From NCBI RefSeq assembly GCF_003032475.1, contig NZ_CP028369.1, positions 8,122,001 to 8,186,000 of the forward strand: a stretch of DNA of 64,000 nt, in the 5' to 3' direction. Origin of the DNA: Streptomyces sp. P3. Its GTDB lineage: Bacteria > Actinomycetota > Actinomycetes > Streptomycetales > Streptomycetaceae. Both the position numbers and the translations under genes were made by a program. Shown here in pieces: positions 10,201 through 17,900 of this stretch (its first letter is position 1; every line of letters begins with the position of its first letter). The notes below the pieces were generated by a model that had not been told where the DNA came from, ran no database searches, and saw only the letters and a list, made by a program, of their open reading frames with translations.

Positions 10201-13068
10201 GGAGGCGTCCCCAGCGACGTCATGACGAGAATCACGCAACTCGTCGACGTAGGGGACTTGGCGACGGCGGAGGACTACCTGCTCACCGCGCTCGCCGGAG
10301 AACACCCGCCCACCTCGGCACCGGAGAACGACCTCGAACAGTTTTTCCCCTCGGTGCCCGACAGCCTCCCCAAGGGCATCACACCGGAGCTCATCGAGGC
10401 TGTTGACGGTGGTGGCACGCACGCCGGTCTGGACTTCTCCCAACTGCGCACCCGCGAGCGCAATACCACTACGGAGACGCTGCGTGCCTGGGCGCAACTC
10501 CTCAGGAACTGGCGCACCCTCAAGAGCGGCAATCATCTGCTCCGCAGCGCACTGCGCATCGCGGGAATCGAGTACGGCAGCGAACACCCGGTGGGTCCGT
10601 ACGCCCCTAACCGGAGGTGGATCGAACTCACCGATGTCCAGCTGCTGGGTGGATGCCGGCTCCCGGCCTTCGGCTCCGAGGCGGGCGGCCGACTGCGCGT
10701 ACTCCTGACTCCCGATGTGTCGGACGTGACCACCCTGACCGCGTGGGCTGACCAGGACACCAGCACTCTGCCCATCCTCGTCGTCGTCCTGGGCACGCTG
10801 CCCGCCGCCTCCCGTTGTGAACTCGCTCTACAGACGGCCAAACAGCCCATGAAGCCCATGCTGTGCCTGGACGCCGCAGCCGTGGCCTACTTGGCGTCCA
10901 AGGCCAGCAACCGGTTCACCACGACGGAGCGCATCCTCGCGCCGTTCGCCGCCACCAACCCCTACCGCCCCGACGCGAATGAGTCCGTCCCCAGCGAGAT
11001 GTTCTACGGGCGCCAGCAAGAACTCAGCGACATCACCTCCATGACAGGCGCCCAGCTGTTGTATGGAGGACGCCAGCTCGGCAAGTCGGCGCTCCTGCGC
11101 GCCGCCGCACGCCGTTTCGAGACGACGCCGGGTCATGCCGCGCTCTACATCGCGTTGCCCACCACGCTCGGGCTCGGTCAGAAGACCGACGAGCTGTGGG
11201 ACATGATCGGTCGTGAACTCGACCGCAAGGACATCGGCCCGCCGGTCCGGCAGGCCAGGCGTGGCACCGCGCAACACCGTGTCACCGCCGCCATCACTGC
11301 CTGGCTCGACGACGACCCTGCCCGCCGGCTCCTCGTCCTGTTCGACGAGTGCGACATCTTCTTCGATGCCGAGGCCCAGGAGAACTTCCCGCAGACGACG
11401 CGCCTGCGGGAACTCATGAGCAACACCAACCGCAGGTTCAAGCCCGTCTTCGCCGGCCTCCACCAGGTGCAGCGTTTCTCCGGCCTGCCGAATCAGCCTC
11501 TGTACGACGCCCACTTTGGCAAGCCCGTCGTCATCGGACCGCTGGCGCCGGCACCGGCCTTCCGACTCGTCCGGCAGCCCCTGGAAGCTCTGGGAATCCG
11601 GATCCCTGACGAGCTCATCCATCGGATCCTTGCCTACTGCAACTACCACCCCAAACTGCTTCAGCTTGCCGGACAGGCGCTCGTGCAGGCTTCTCTCAAC
11701 ACCCGCGTCAGCACGCCGCCTGCTCCCGGCACACCACCGTGGCATGTGGACAACGCCGTCCTCGAAAGGGTCATCGGGTCGCAGGATCTCACCGACCGCA
11801 CGCGCAACACCATCAACCTGACCCTCGAACTGGATCCTCGCTACAAGCTCATCGCGCTCGTTGTGGCCCTCGAAGCACACGCGGGCGGCGTCGATCACCG
11901 CATGCCCACCCGGGCGCTGAGCAGGGCCTGCGACGAATGGTGGCCGCAAGGGTTCACCGGCCAGGGCCCCGACGAGTTCCGCGCGCTACTGGAGGAGATG
12001 ACCGGCCTGGGGATCCTGGCCGGCGACCCGCAGGGCTGGCGACTGCGCTCTTCCAACGTCCTTCGCCTCCTGGGAAATCAGCATGCAATCGAGGAGGCTC
12101 TGGAGAACCACGACACTTCCAAGCCGCTGACCAAGCTCACTGCGGCCCAGGCGAGGCGGCCCATCACCGCCGACAGCCGCATCAGCCCGCTCACCGAACA
12201 GCAGCTCGCCCGCCTCACCGCTCCGGGAAATGAACTGCGAATCGTCATCGGCAGTACCGCCACCGGGCTGGACACTGTCGAGGCCGTGCTTGCGGACCAG
12301 CAGAACAGGGCTCCTTCCAAGCTGGAACCCATCGTCTCTTCCAAATCCCCACAGCAATACAAGGACCTGCTCAGTACGGGCCGGCCCGGCCCCATGCACC
12401 GCATCGTGGTGGTGAAACTCAGCCGTTTGAAAGATCTGGACAAGGCTAGAGAGAGCCTCCGGCAGGTGGAAACGGTTCAGCCGCCGGCCGGTGTCACTAG
12501 GACCGTTGTGGCGCTGGCAGACGCCTGCAAGGCCGAGCATGTGGCGCTCGCGGCCGAGTTCGATCCCGACAACGCCCTGATCCCGCTGCGCCGGGTCACT
12601 CTCGAAGGAATCAGCAGTTGGGCCACGGACGTGGAGGCACTCGAGCCCTTCGCGGAGACGGAGGCCCGTAACCGGCTCATGGAGGCCACCGGGGGCTGGC
12701 CGATTCTCCTGGACGCAGCACTCGCACAGGCCCGACAGGGCCGCCGCGTTCCGGCGATCTGCAAGAACGTCAGCGAGGCAGTCGCCACCGGTGATCTCGG
12801 CACCGCCCTCCTGGATGGGCTCGGGCTCACGGCGTCCCCTGACATGGGCACACTCCTGACCGAGCTGGTTGCCTTCGACGAGCCTCTGCCGTGGGACGAC
12901 CTGGTGGAGCTCCTTCAGGACTGCCACCCCGCACCGCAACGGGCCCTGGAAGTGCTGTGCATCCTTGACGTTCTGGCCCAGGACGACGAACAGCTCTACC
13001 AGTTGGACCCGACGGTCCGCCGAGCCTGGCCACTGCAACAGCGCGTCAGGAGCTCCTCTCTTGCCTGA
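7252..13068 (+). CDS. Giant (~1,938 aa) P-loop ATPase of the helicase operon
   Basis: This is a very large cytoplasmic ATPase. I chose the ATG at 7252 because GAGG lies six bases upstream; an in-frame ATG at 7234 is also possible. Residues 1 to about 1,230 are almost wholly helical, with alanine- and glutamate-rich repeats and a long acidic, proline-rich linker near 400-480, and look like a TPR-type scaffold. A STAND/archaeal-type ATPase follows, with Walker A GGRQLGKS (1272-1279) and Walker B LLVLFDECD (around 1361-1369). A winged-helix-like segment comes next. Around residue 1664 a second nucleotide-binding-like stretch, VIGSTATGLDT, lacks the P-loop lysine, so it may be a dead ATPase copy. 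Such STAND-like architecture with a helicase partner is common in phage-defence loci, but I cannot match it to a named system. Confidence 0.8.
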   Translation: MTRHTSNTPQLPEPPADLAEKLREAIDHLGNPIGDVLAALDATALLQLLQRVRNRDRIAMLQNLRVPSARLSSRAAEQCLATLRKRNADTQMRAAGTISQPTIRALAGALHDHEWHGGDHHLDQAVAAFSESRPELLLAAFSAPFFSPGHTALLRHALQRYPMPAWPKEDVHNTIDACSALERAWLLLVPNSQNGRHDETGPSQAANTGLAPDHSSAGGEPERADWSTRAEDLDALLVSARSAAARVTAHLTSERVPTHDDIAALTALRSAAIELHEDLGTRVSAAVPPDPADVRSLCAAARTAAAEQTQQAVNRALLLRVAALKGPSGSTSLESVREQALRLLDAPAADSEHLRLLVALADAHEGDDDSAVDELFALLKEAPQDVSSVAALILRGKVTAQDGSAGDAEEPPVDPPSTQVPPTDPAPESTSAESSDEVPDPETAPPSEAAHVTSPAIVRTESPLPEDTATEALAPSVTELAAQEPVPADIALITRLISTGELALAGHAAHAAGRPSLRQALETLQLAHCVRSEMGPCAGAVRERIDLEIDHPSVTGHDERMLLLAAALRAALLTADPNAGELVNALAANCSGMTHLQQLCRAVGTASARGQLSAADGLNVFESITEADTEVSRASEDARLHLAAPRHLHFPRAEAIVRSWWDADGLIGSLVATAAGDLRDRADQVAAQVRRLTTAALAKELKDIDNRLRRNSAVLQGAARRRILQYAAESLDIVNTWLLATRSAARSPSLNSVLANLRRDVRAQTDDAYTELRAHADTVSESFSAVVTETVLDSIRTTTRLLDGATLPGAEPTPGSALNADLLRCSRLPLTRALEPAREVTLDDIVHAQTRTWAQAARDQADAGNFAAARAAVEAAEGESEDDDTSLRDAVEQARGHALATARASIDEIRGIVATATRQGRLPEPGRSDVTARVEAAETDLAGDDFSAVDRQIGAIKDIMPRLADRAGSDLMQRAKEEINNAQGGVPSDVMTRITQLVDVGDLATAEDYLLTALAGEHPPTSAPENDLEQFFPSVPDSLPKGITPELIEAVDGGGTHAGLDFSQLRTRERNTTTETLRAWAQLLRNWRTLKSGNHLLRSALRIAGIEYGSEHPVGPYAPNRRWIELTDVQLLGGCRLPAFGSEAGGRLRVLLTPDVSDVTTLTAWADQDTSTLPILVVVLGTLPAASRCELALQTAKQPMKPMLCLDAAAVAYLASKASNRFTTTERILAPFAATNPYRPDANESVPSEMFYGRQQELSDITSMTGAQLLYGGRQLGKSALLRAAARRFETTPGHAALYIALPTTLGLGQKTDELWDMIGRELDRKDIGPPVRQARRGTAQHRVTAAITAWLDDDPARRLLVLFDECDIFFDAEAQENFPQTTRLRELMSNTNRRFKPVFAGLHQVQRFSGLPNQPLYDAHFGKPVVIGPLAPAPAFRLVRQPLEALGIRIPDELIHRILAYCNYHPKLLQLAGQALVQASLNTRVSTPPAPGTPPWHVDNAVLERVIGSQDLTDRTRNTINLTLELDPRYKLIALVVALEAHAGGVDHRMPTRALSRACDEWWPQGFTGQGPDEFRALLEEMTGLGILAGDPQGWRLRSSNVLRLLGNQHAIEEALENHDTSKPLTKLTAAQARRPITADSRISPLTEQQLARLTAPGNELRIVIGSTATGLDTVEAVLADQQNRAPSKLEPIVSSKSPQQYKDLLSTGRPGPMHRIVVVKLSRLKDLDKARESLRQVETVQPPAGVTRTVVALADACKAEHVALAAEFDPDNALIPLRRVTLEGISSWATDVEALEPFAETEARNRLMEATGGWPILLDAALAQARQGRRVPAICKNVSEAVATGDLGTALLDGLGLTASPDMGTLLTELVAFDEPLPWDDLVELLQDCHPAPQRALEVLCILDVLAQDDEQLYQLDPTVRRAWPLQQRVRSSSLA

Positions 13069-13072
13069 GTAT

Positions 13073-13102
13073 GGTTCCGGTGCCAGCAATGGCGCCGGAC
13101 CA
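13073..13102 (+). terminator. Hairpin after the ATPase gene
   Basis: A GC-rich inverted repeat (GGTTCCGGTGCCA, loop GCAA, then the near-complement) starts five bases after the ATPase stop codon. It has one bulge and one G-U pair and no T-tract. It probably ends the three-gene helicase operon. Confidence 0.5.
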
Positions 13103-13737
13103 CCCACGAGCCGTGTGGCGCATCGTGGTCGCTATGCAGAAGCAGGTGGTGGCATGTGTTTTAGGCGGAGCGGTGGAGCCACAACTTGCGGAGTCCAATT
13201 GTGGTCACCGCGATCTGTAGAGGTACATCGGTCGGTAACAGCGCCGGGCTCCGGTCCGGCGGCTCACCGACCGCCTCTGTCGGGACCGGCCAGGTACGAA
13301 GATCAAGATTTTCGACAGCTTCTCTCACTGCTGTCAGGCGCCGAGATGTAGATGGGCTGGCTACCCAGAGGGGCGGCGTCAGAGGGAACTGGTTCTCTGG
13401 ATTCCCGGAATGAGTTGTTTGCCGTCCGCCCGGGGTGGCCTGGGACTCTGTGGTGATCATGACTTCATGATCGTCTGTAAAAAATCCTGAACGTGGTTTG
13501 CGTGGCCGCCGCCGCGAAGGCGGCCGGGGGTTTCCAGAGGACGGGCAACGACCTCCCCACCTTGCCGCGAATCAACCCATAAGGAGCGTGAGCGGCTCCG
13601 CGGCATTGTGTCCACCGCTCTCCGCTACCTGCGCGAAGCAGGAGAGGGCCGCAGGGCGGGCCGGATCGAGCGAGGTCTGAACGGGAGGTAGTTCAAGTCG
13701 GTCGGAGTGTCAGTGGTCGCCGCGATACTCAGAAGAT
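13103..13737. other. Gene-poor spacer between helicase operon and CBASS module
   Basis: I see no convincing gene here; the short open frames have no recognisable motif or good ribosome site. A perfect palindrome GATCATGA-CT-TCATGATC at 13455-13472 is followed by an A-run and could be a regulator site. A short in-frame stretch at about 13570-13682 ending in TAG looks helical and protein-like and may be the tail of a lost gene. Confidence 0.4.
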
Positions 13738-13918
13738 GTGCAACTGACTTTCAGGCGCCTGTCCAGGAGTCCTCGACCGAGTAGGAACGAATTGACACCC
13801 GAGAGCAACGCGGTGCCCGACCGCGACCTTTACCTTCTGACGCAGATGCGAGAGGCTTTCGGGCGCGTGGTCTACAGCCACAAGACTCATGAGAAGCAAG
13901 CGGACATTTGCTTCACTA

Positions 13919-15086
13919 CTGACTTCGGCTCGTCAGGGTGACGCTGGTTCGTCGAGGGCCAGGCCGGTGCCCGCTATGAAGCCGTCGAGGATGCCGGACC
14001 GGTACTGAAGGCGCTTGAGCCTGTTGCGCACGAGTGCTTCGAGCCGGTCGAGGGCGACGACGGCGAGGTTGGCCAGGCTGCGTTTGACGTGCGCCCATAC
14101 CCACTCGACCGGGTTGAGGTCGGGTGAGTAAGCGGGCAGCAGGAATACCGTCAGCCACTCACGCTCGGCGATCAGCTCGCCCATGGCGCGGGAGACGTGG
14201 GTGTTCAGGCGGTCCCAGACCAGCACGATGGGCGCCTTGACGAGCTGGTGGACTCCGTCGATCAGCGCGATGAAGTCCCGCTCGCCCATGCTGCGACGTT
14301 TGCCTTTGCCCGCTCGGTGGGTGCGCAGGCGGTGGCACAGCCGGGTGCGGGAGCCGGGCCGCATGGCGATCATCCCGGCCACGGACAGTCGTCCCGAGCG
14401 TCGTCCGCTCACCGTCACCTGCGGGGTGTGGCCGCGCCGGCCCCAGGTGCGTCCTCTGGGCGGTCGGCGGGTGAAGCCTGCCTCGTCCTCGAAGCAGATG
14501 TAGCCCCCACAGGCCGCCCGGGCTCTTTTACCTCCGCCCAGGTCGCCTCCTTCCACGCGATGACGGCCTGCTCGTCGCGCTCGGCGACCCGCCGCGCAGG
14601 GACCTGCGGGCTGAAGCCGAGCCGGTGCATCAGCCTCGTCGAGCCCGAGACGCTGTAGGAGACGTGAAACTTCCTGCCGATCAGCGTGGCCACCCTCGCC
14701 GCGGTCCACACCTGGTCCTCCGTCCAGCCGTGCGCGGCCGGACCCTGCTCGAGATACCTGGCGAGCTTTTCCAGACAGCGTGGCGAAAGGCGACACCGAC
14801 TCCCGCTCGGTCCTCGCGAAAGCATCTCGTCGGCACCGCCTTGCCGCCACAACTGCTGCCACCGGTAAGCCGACTTCAGACTCACACGCAGCTGCCGGGC
14901 CACCTCGGGCGGTTTGACCTGCTGCGCGAACAGTTCCGCCGCCTGTAACCGCACCGCTTCCCGACGCCGCCGTGCTGAAGACGTCAGCCCGCCCCCATCC
15001 GCGTATCTCACACACCACGGACTACCGACAACACCTCACCCGCATCAGCAAGTTCAGCAAACATCACCCTAACGAGCCGAGATCAG
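13919..15086 (-). mobile_element. IS630-family insertion sequence with TA target duplication
   Basis: A 1,168-bp element with terminal inverted repeats of about 26 bp (21 of 26 matching, core TCGGCTCGTYAGGGTGA). TA dinucleotides at 13917-13918 and 15087-15088 flank it, the expected IS630/Tc1-mariner target duplication. It carries one transposase on the minus strand with a complete catalytic triad and looks intact. It sits inside the SLATT effector gene. Confidence 0.92.
13933..15011 (-). CDS. IS630-family transposase made by -1 frameshifting
   Basis: This DDE transposase is spread over two frames. The first frame runs from a GTG at 15011 to about 14527 and holds the helix-turn-helix region (EVARQLRVSLKSAYRW). 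The second frame continues to the stop at 13933 with the catalytic parts: FEDEAGF (first Asp), VWDRLNTH (second Asp) and SPDLNPVEWVW (Glu). The switch falls at an AAAA-G run at about 14526-14530, where a -1 slip joins the frames cleanly (...WAEVK to RARAACGGYICFEDEAGF). Programmed -1 frameshifting is known in IS630 elements, so I read the gene as intact rather than broken. Confidence 0.85.
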
Positions 15087-15554
15087 TAAGCACCGGTGGC
15101 AGCAGGGCGTCCTCATTGCGCTCACCGGGATCAGCTCGGGCACCTTCCTTGCCGCGGTGGTCGGCCTGCTGGGCAACGCGGTGCTGACGAGCCTCGCGAC
15201 CTCTTCTATCGCGCTCCTGGTCAGCTGGATGAGCCTTGGGACGAAGACCTTCAAGTTCGAGGAGGAGTCTCAGGCCCACCGCGGCATCGCCTCTCGGCTG
15301 TGGGACGTCCGGGAGTCGTACATCTCCCTCATCGCCGACTTGATGTCCGGCACCGTCTCCAGCGCGGAGGGCCGAGAACGGCGGGACGAGCTGCAGCAGG
15401 CCGCGCACAACGCGTACGCCGACGCGCCCAGGACGAGCAACAGGGCGTTCGCGCGCGCCCAGGGTGGGCTGCAGAACAACGAGGAGATGACGTTCACCTC
15501 GCGCGAGATCGACCTCTTCCTCCCGGAGGCGCTCCGGCTCGGCGAAGGACAGGC

Positions 15555-16874
15555 ATGACGATGAAGACCTCAGAGATCTTCGAAACGCTGCTCCAGAACC
15601 TGAAGGTCGGGGAGACGGCCACGACGGTCGCCTCGCGCCGGGACGAGATCACGAAAGCGCTCAACAAGGACTTCCGCGACAAGGACGGCTGCACCGACTA
15701 CAAGCTGATGGTCGGATCGTTCGGCCGGCACACCGCGATCAAGGGCGTGTCCGACCTCGACATGATCTTCATCCTCCCGCCCGGGATCCGGTCGAGCTAC
15801 GACGGGGACACCGGCCCGCGGAGGATTCTCGAGAGGGTCCGCGACGACCTCAAGGCGCGGTACAAGAACACGGAGATCCGCGTCGACCAGTGCGTCGTCC
15901 GAGTGCGGTTCACGTCCAACGCGTTCAAGTTCGAGGTCCAGCCGGCATTCGAGAACGCCGACGGCAGCTTCGACTACCCGGACACGAAGGCTGAGGGCTG
16001 GAAGGTCACCAAACCGCGCGAGGAGATCGCCGCGACCAAGGAGTGCAACGACCGCACCTCGACGAACATGCGCCACCTCGCCCGGATGACAAGGGCATGG
16101 AAGAACGCGACCGGCGTAAACATGGGCGGCCTGCTCATCGACGCCCTCATCTACAACTTCTTCGACCAGACCGACGACTACGACGCAGCGGGCACAGGCT
16201 CGTTCGACCTCATGGCCCGCGACTTCTTCGAATTCCTCAAAGATCAGCCAGAGCAGGAGTACTACCTGGCGCTGGGCAGCCGGCAGCGGGTCCACGTCAA
16301 GGCGCAGTTCCAGCCGAAGGCGAAGAAGGCGTACAACCGATGCCTCGAGGCGATCACGGACGAAGACAAGACGTCCGCCAACAAGAAGTGGCGCGAGGTC
16401 TTCGGCACGTCGGTGCCGCTGGCGAAGAGCGCGAGCGAGTCGTCCCGGTCGTTCAGGGACACCGAGGAGTTTATCGAGGACGAGTTCCCGGTCGACGTCT
16501 CCGAGACTGTGTCCATCGACTGCGAGGTCACGCAGGCCGGATGGCGTCCGACCTGGCTCCGCGCGATGCGTCGCGGCGGGATCCTGCTCAAGGCCGACAA
16601 GAGCTTGAGGTTCGTGGTCACCCACTGCTCGGTCGGGGAGCCCTACACGCTGAAGTGGAAGGTGCTCAATCGTGGTCCGGAAGCCGAGCGGCGGGACATG
16701 ATCCGTGGCCAGATCGTCGACTCGAGCAAGCGGGGAGTCCGCATTGAGCACTCGGACTTCAAGGGTGAGCACGTCGTCGAGTGCTACGTCGTCAAGGACG
16801 GGGTCGTCGTCGCTCGGGACCGGATCGACGTGCCGATCGGCAACACGAGCGTCAAGACGGCGAACGTCTCGTAG
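15555..16874 (+). CDS. CD-NTase (cGAS/DncV-like) with C-terminal sensor domain, CBASS
   Basis: This 439-residue enzyme is a CBASS nucleotidyltransferase that should make a cyclic oligonucleotide signal on phage infection. The catalytic signature is intact: Gly54-Ser55 in MVGSFGRHTAIKGVSDLD, Asp67 and Asp69 in SDLDMIF, and a likely third carboxylate Glu127 in KFEVQPAF. Residues ~330-435 form a beta-rich domain (ILLKADKSLRFVV, YTLKWKVLNRG, GEHVVECYVVKDG) matching the adenylyl/guanylyl and SMODS C-terminal sensor family. The ATG overlaps the stop of the SLATT gene. No E1/E2, JAB, HORMA or TRIP13 genes adjoin, so this is a minimal type I layout. With the effector interrupted, the enzyme may now signal to nothing nearby. 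Confidence 0.9.
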   Translation: MTMKTSEIFETLLQNLKVGETATTVASRRDEITKALNKDFRDKDGCTDYKLMVGSFGRHTAIKGVSDLDMIFILPPGIRSSYDGDTGPRRILERVRDDLKARYKNTEIRVDQCVVRVRFTSNAFKFEVQPAFENADGSFDYPDTKAEGWKVTKPREEIAATKECNDRTSTNMRHLARMTRAWKNATGVNMGGLLIDALIYNFFDQTDDYDAAGTGSFDLMARDFFEFLKDQPEQEYYLALGSRQRVHVKAQFQPKAKKAYNRCLEAITDEDKTSANKKWREVFGTSVPLAKSASESSRSFRDTEEFIEDEFPVDVSETVSIDCEVTQAGWRPTWLRAMRRGGILLKADKSLRFVVTHCSVGEPYTLKWKVLNRGPEAERRDMIRGQIVDSSKRGVRIEHSDFKGEHVVECYVVKDGVVVARDRIDVPIGNTSVKTANVS

Positions 16875-16897
16875 GGGACCGATCCTCGGAGCGCGAT

Positions 16898-16925
16898 GAG
16901 GCCCCGACGAATCTGCCGGGGTCTC
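16898..16925 (+). terminator. Terminator after the CD-NTase gene
   Basis: GAGGCCCCG and CGGGGTCTC form a nine-pair stem (one G-U) 23 bp after the CD-NTase stop. It closes the CBASS operon. Confidence 0.6.
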
Positions 16926-16972
16926 GTCGCGTCAGGTGTCCGCCCGTAGGGTTGCAGCATGAGCAGTTCTAG

Positions 16973-17896
16973 CCTCGCCGTTTCGGTTGGGCTGATGAGA
17001 CGTAGTTGATCGTCAGCTGTCGGGTGGGCGAGTCGTTTTCGCTGCTTTGGCATGGTGAAGGCTTTCGCGGATCCGGCGCCGTCGGTGCGGATGAGGATGT
17101 CGGTTCCGTGCCGGTGGGCGTCGGGAATCTGCGCGAGGGCCTGGTCGAGCACCATGATGTGGTCGGTGGCGGTGTTGGCGCCGGCGTTGCCGGGCCGCAG
17201 CCGGCCGGACAGTGCCTCGCCGGTGTTGGCCAGGAAGCACAGCAGCGGGTGGAACCCGAAGCCGCCCTTGTAGGTGGGTGCGGCCTGCGCTCTCTCGGAG
17301 TGGCAGGTGACCAGTGTGGCATCAAGGTCCAGGACCAGACCGGGCAACATGCGTCCCGCGGCCCGGGCTGCGGGGATGCCCTCACCGTGCTCGGCGGCCT
17401 GCAGCCAGGCGACTTCCCGGGCCTGGGCGCGGGCCGCCCGCAGCGAAGCCAGTGCCCTCTCGTCGGTGTCGGCGAGCAGCCGCCAGGCCGTCGGTGTCGA
17501 GGCGATCGGGCCGAACACCTCTGCCTGGTCACGCAGGACGGCCAGGTCCGCGATGGCCTCACCGCCGTCGGCGAGCATCACCGCCAGGTCGGTGGCGATC
17601 CGGCCCGGGTCATGTCCGGTTCCGCGCGGCCGAAGTGGCCTGAGCGCGGCGGAGTACGCGGCGCTCAGCCCGGTGGCATCGGCGAGATCCGCCAGCAGTC
17701 GTGCCCCGGCATGACCGACCACCCCCGAGCCATCCGCGCTGACATGGATCTTGGGGCGCAACCCGATAACCTGCACGTAGAAAGTGCCCTCCGCCGCGAC
17801 CGACAGAACCCCTCAGCAAGGTTCATCGTCCCAGGTCAGGAAGGCACTTTCGCGTTTCCGCCTCAACAGCCGTCGTACTCAAGTGAAACGGCGAGG
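16973..17896 (-). mobile_element. IS1380-like element, internally deleted
   Basis: Both ends are kept: CCTCGCCGTTTC at 16973-16984 and its complement at 17885-17896, each flanked outside by CTAG (16969-16972 and 17897-17900). The 924-bp length is short for a family whose members are usually about 1.6-1.7 kb. The missing part is the 3' half of the transposase, so this is a non-autonomous derivative. Confidence 0.75.
17046..17776 (-). pseudogene. IS1380-family transposase, C-terminal half lost
   Basis: The first ~245 residues read as an IS1380-type DDE transposase, with the LVLDLDATLV motif (catalytic Asp region), YKGGFGFHPLLCFL, and GTDILIRTDGAGSAKAF. After that the sequence no longer resembles the family and runs out through the left end of the element. 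The missing part includes the remaining catalytic residue, so the protein should be inactive. A GTG start lies at 17776. Confidence 0.75.
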
Positions 17897-17900
17897 CTAG

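Larger units (their letters stand above)
13738..15558 (+). pseudogene. SLATT-family two-TM CBASS effector, interrupted by IS630
   Basis: This is a small membrane effector of the SLATT type, the kind that sits beside CD-NTases and is thought to attack the membrane when bound by a cyclic nucleotide. The N-terminal part (13738-13917) ends ...KTHEKQADICFT; the C-terminal part resumes at 15088 with KHRWQQGVLIALTG. Two hydrophobic helices follow (VLIALTGISSGTFLAAVVG and NAVLTSLATSSIALLVSW), then a polar helical tail. Removing the IS and one TA copy restores one open frame of about 216 codons. The true start is uncertain: GTG 13738, TTG 13792 (AGGAA upstream) or GTG 13813. The stop overlaps the CD-NTase start (ATGA). 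As it stands the effector should be non-functional unless the element excises. Confidence 0.85.

Noticed and set aside
13161..13460. Possible 99-aa minus-strand gene between the ATPase and CBASS genes
   Set aside because: No motif or good ribosome site; kept only as part of the gene-poor spacer.
14415..15011. IS630 transposase read as two separate broken genes
   Set aside because: The frames meet at an AAAAG slip site and the catalytic triad is complete, which fits programmed frameshifting rather than decay.
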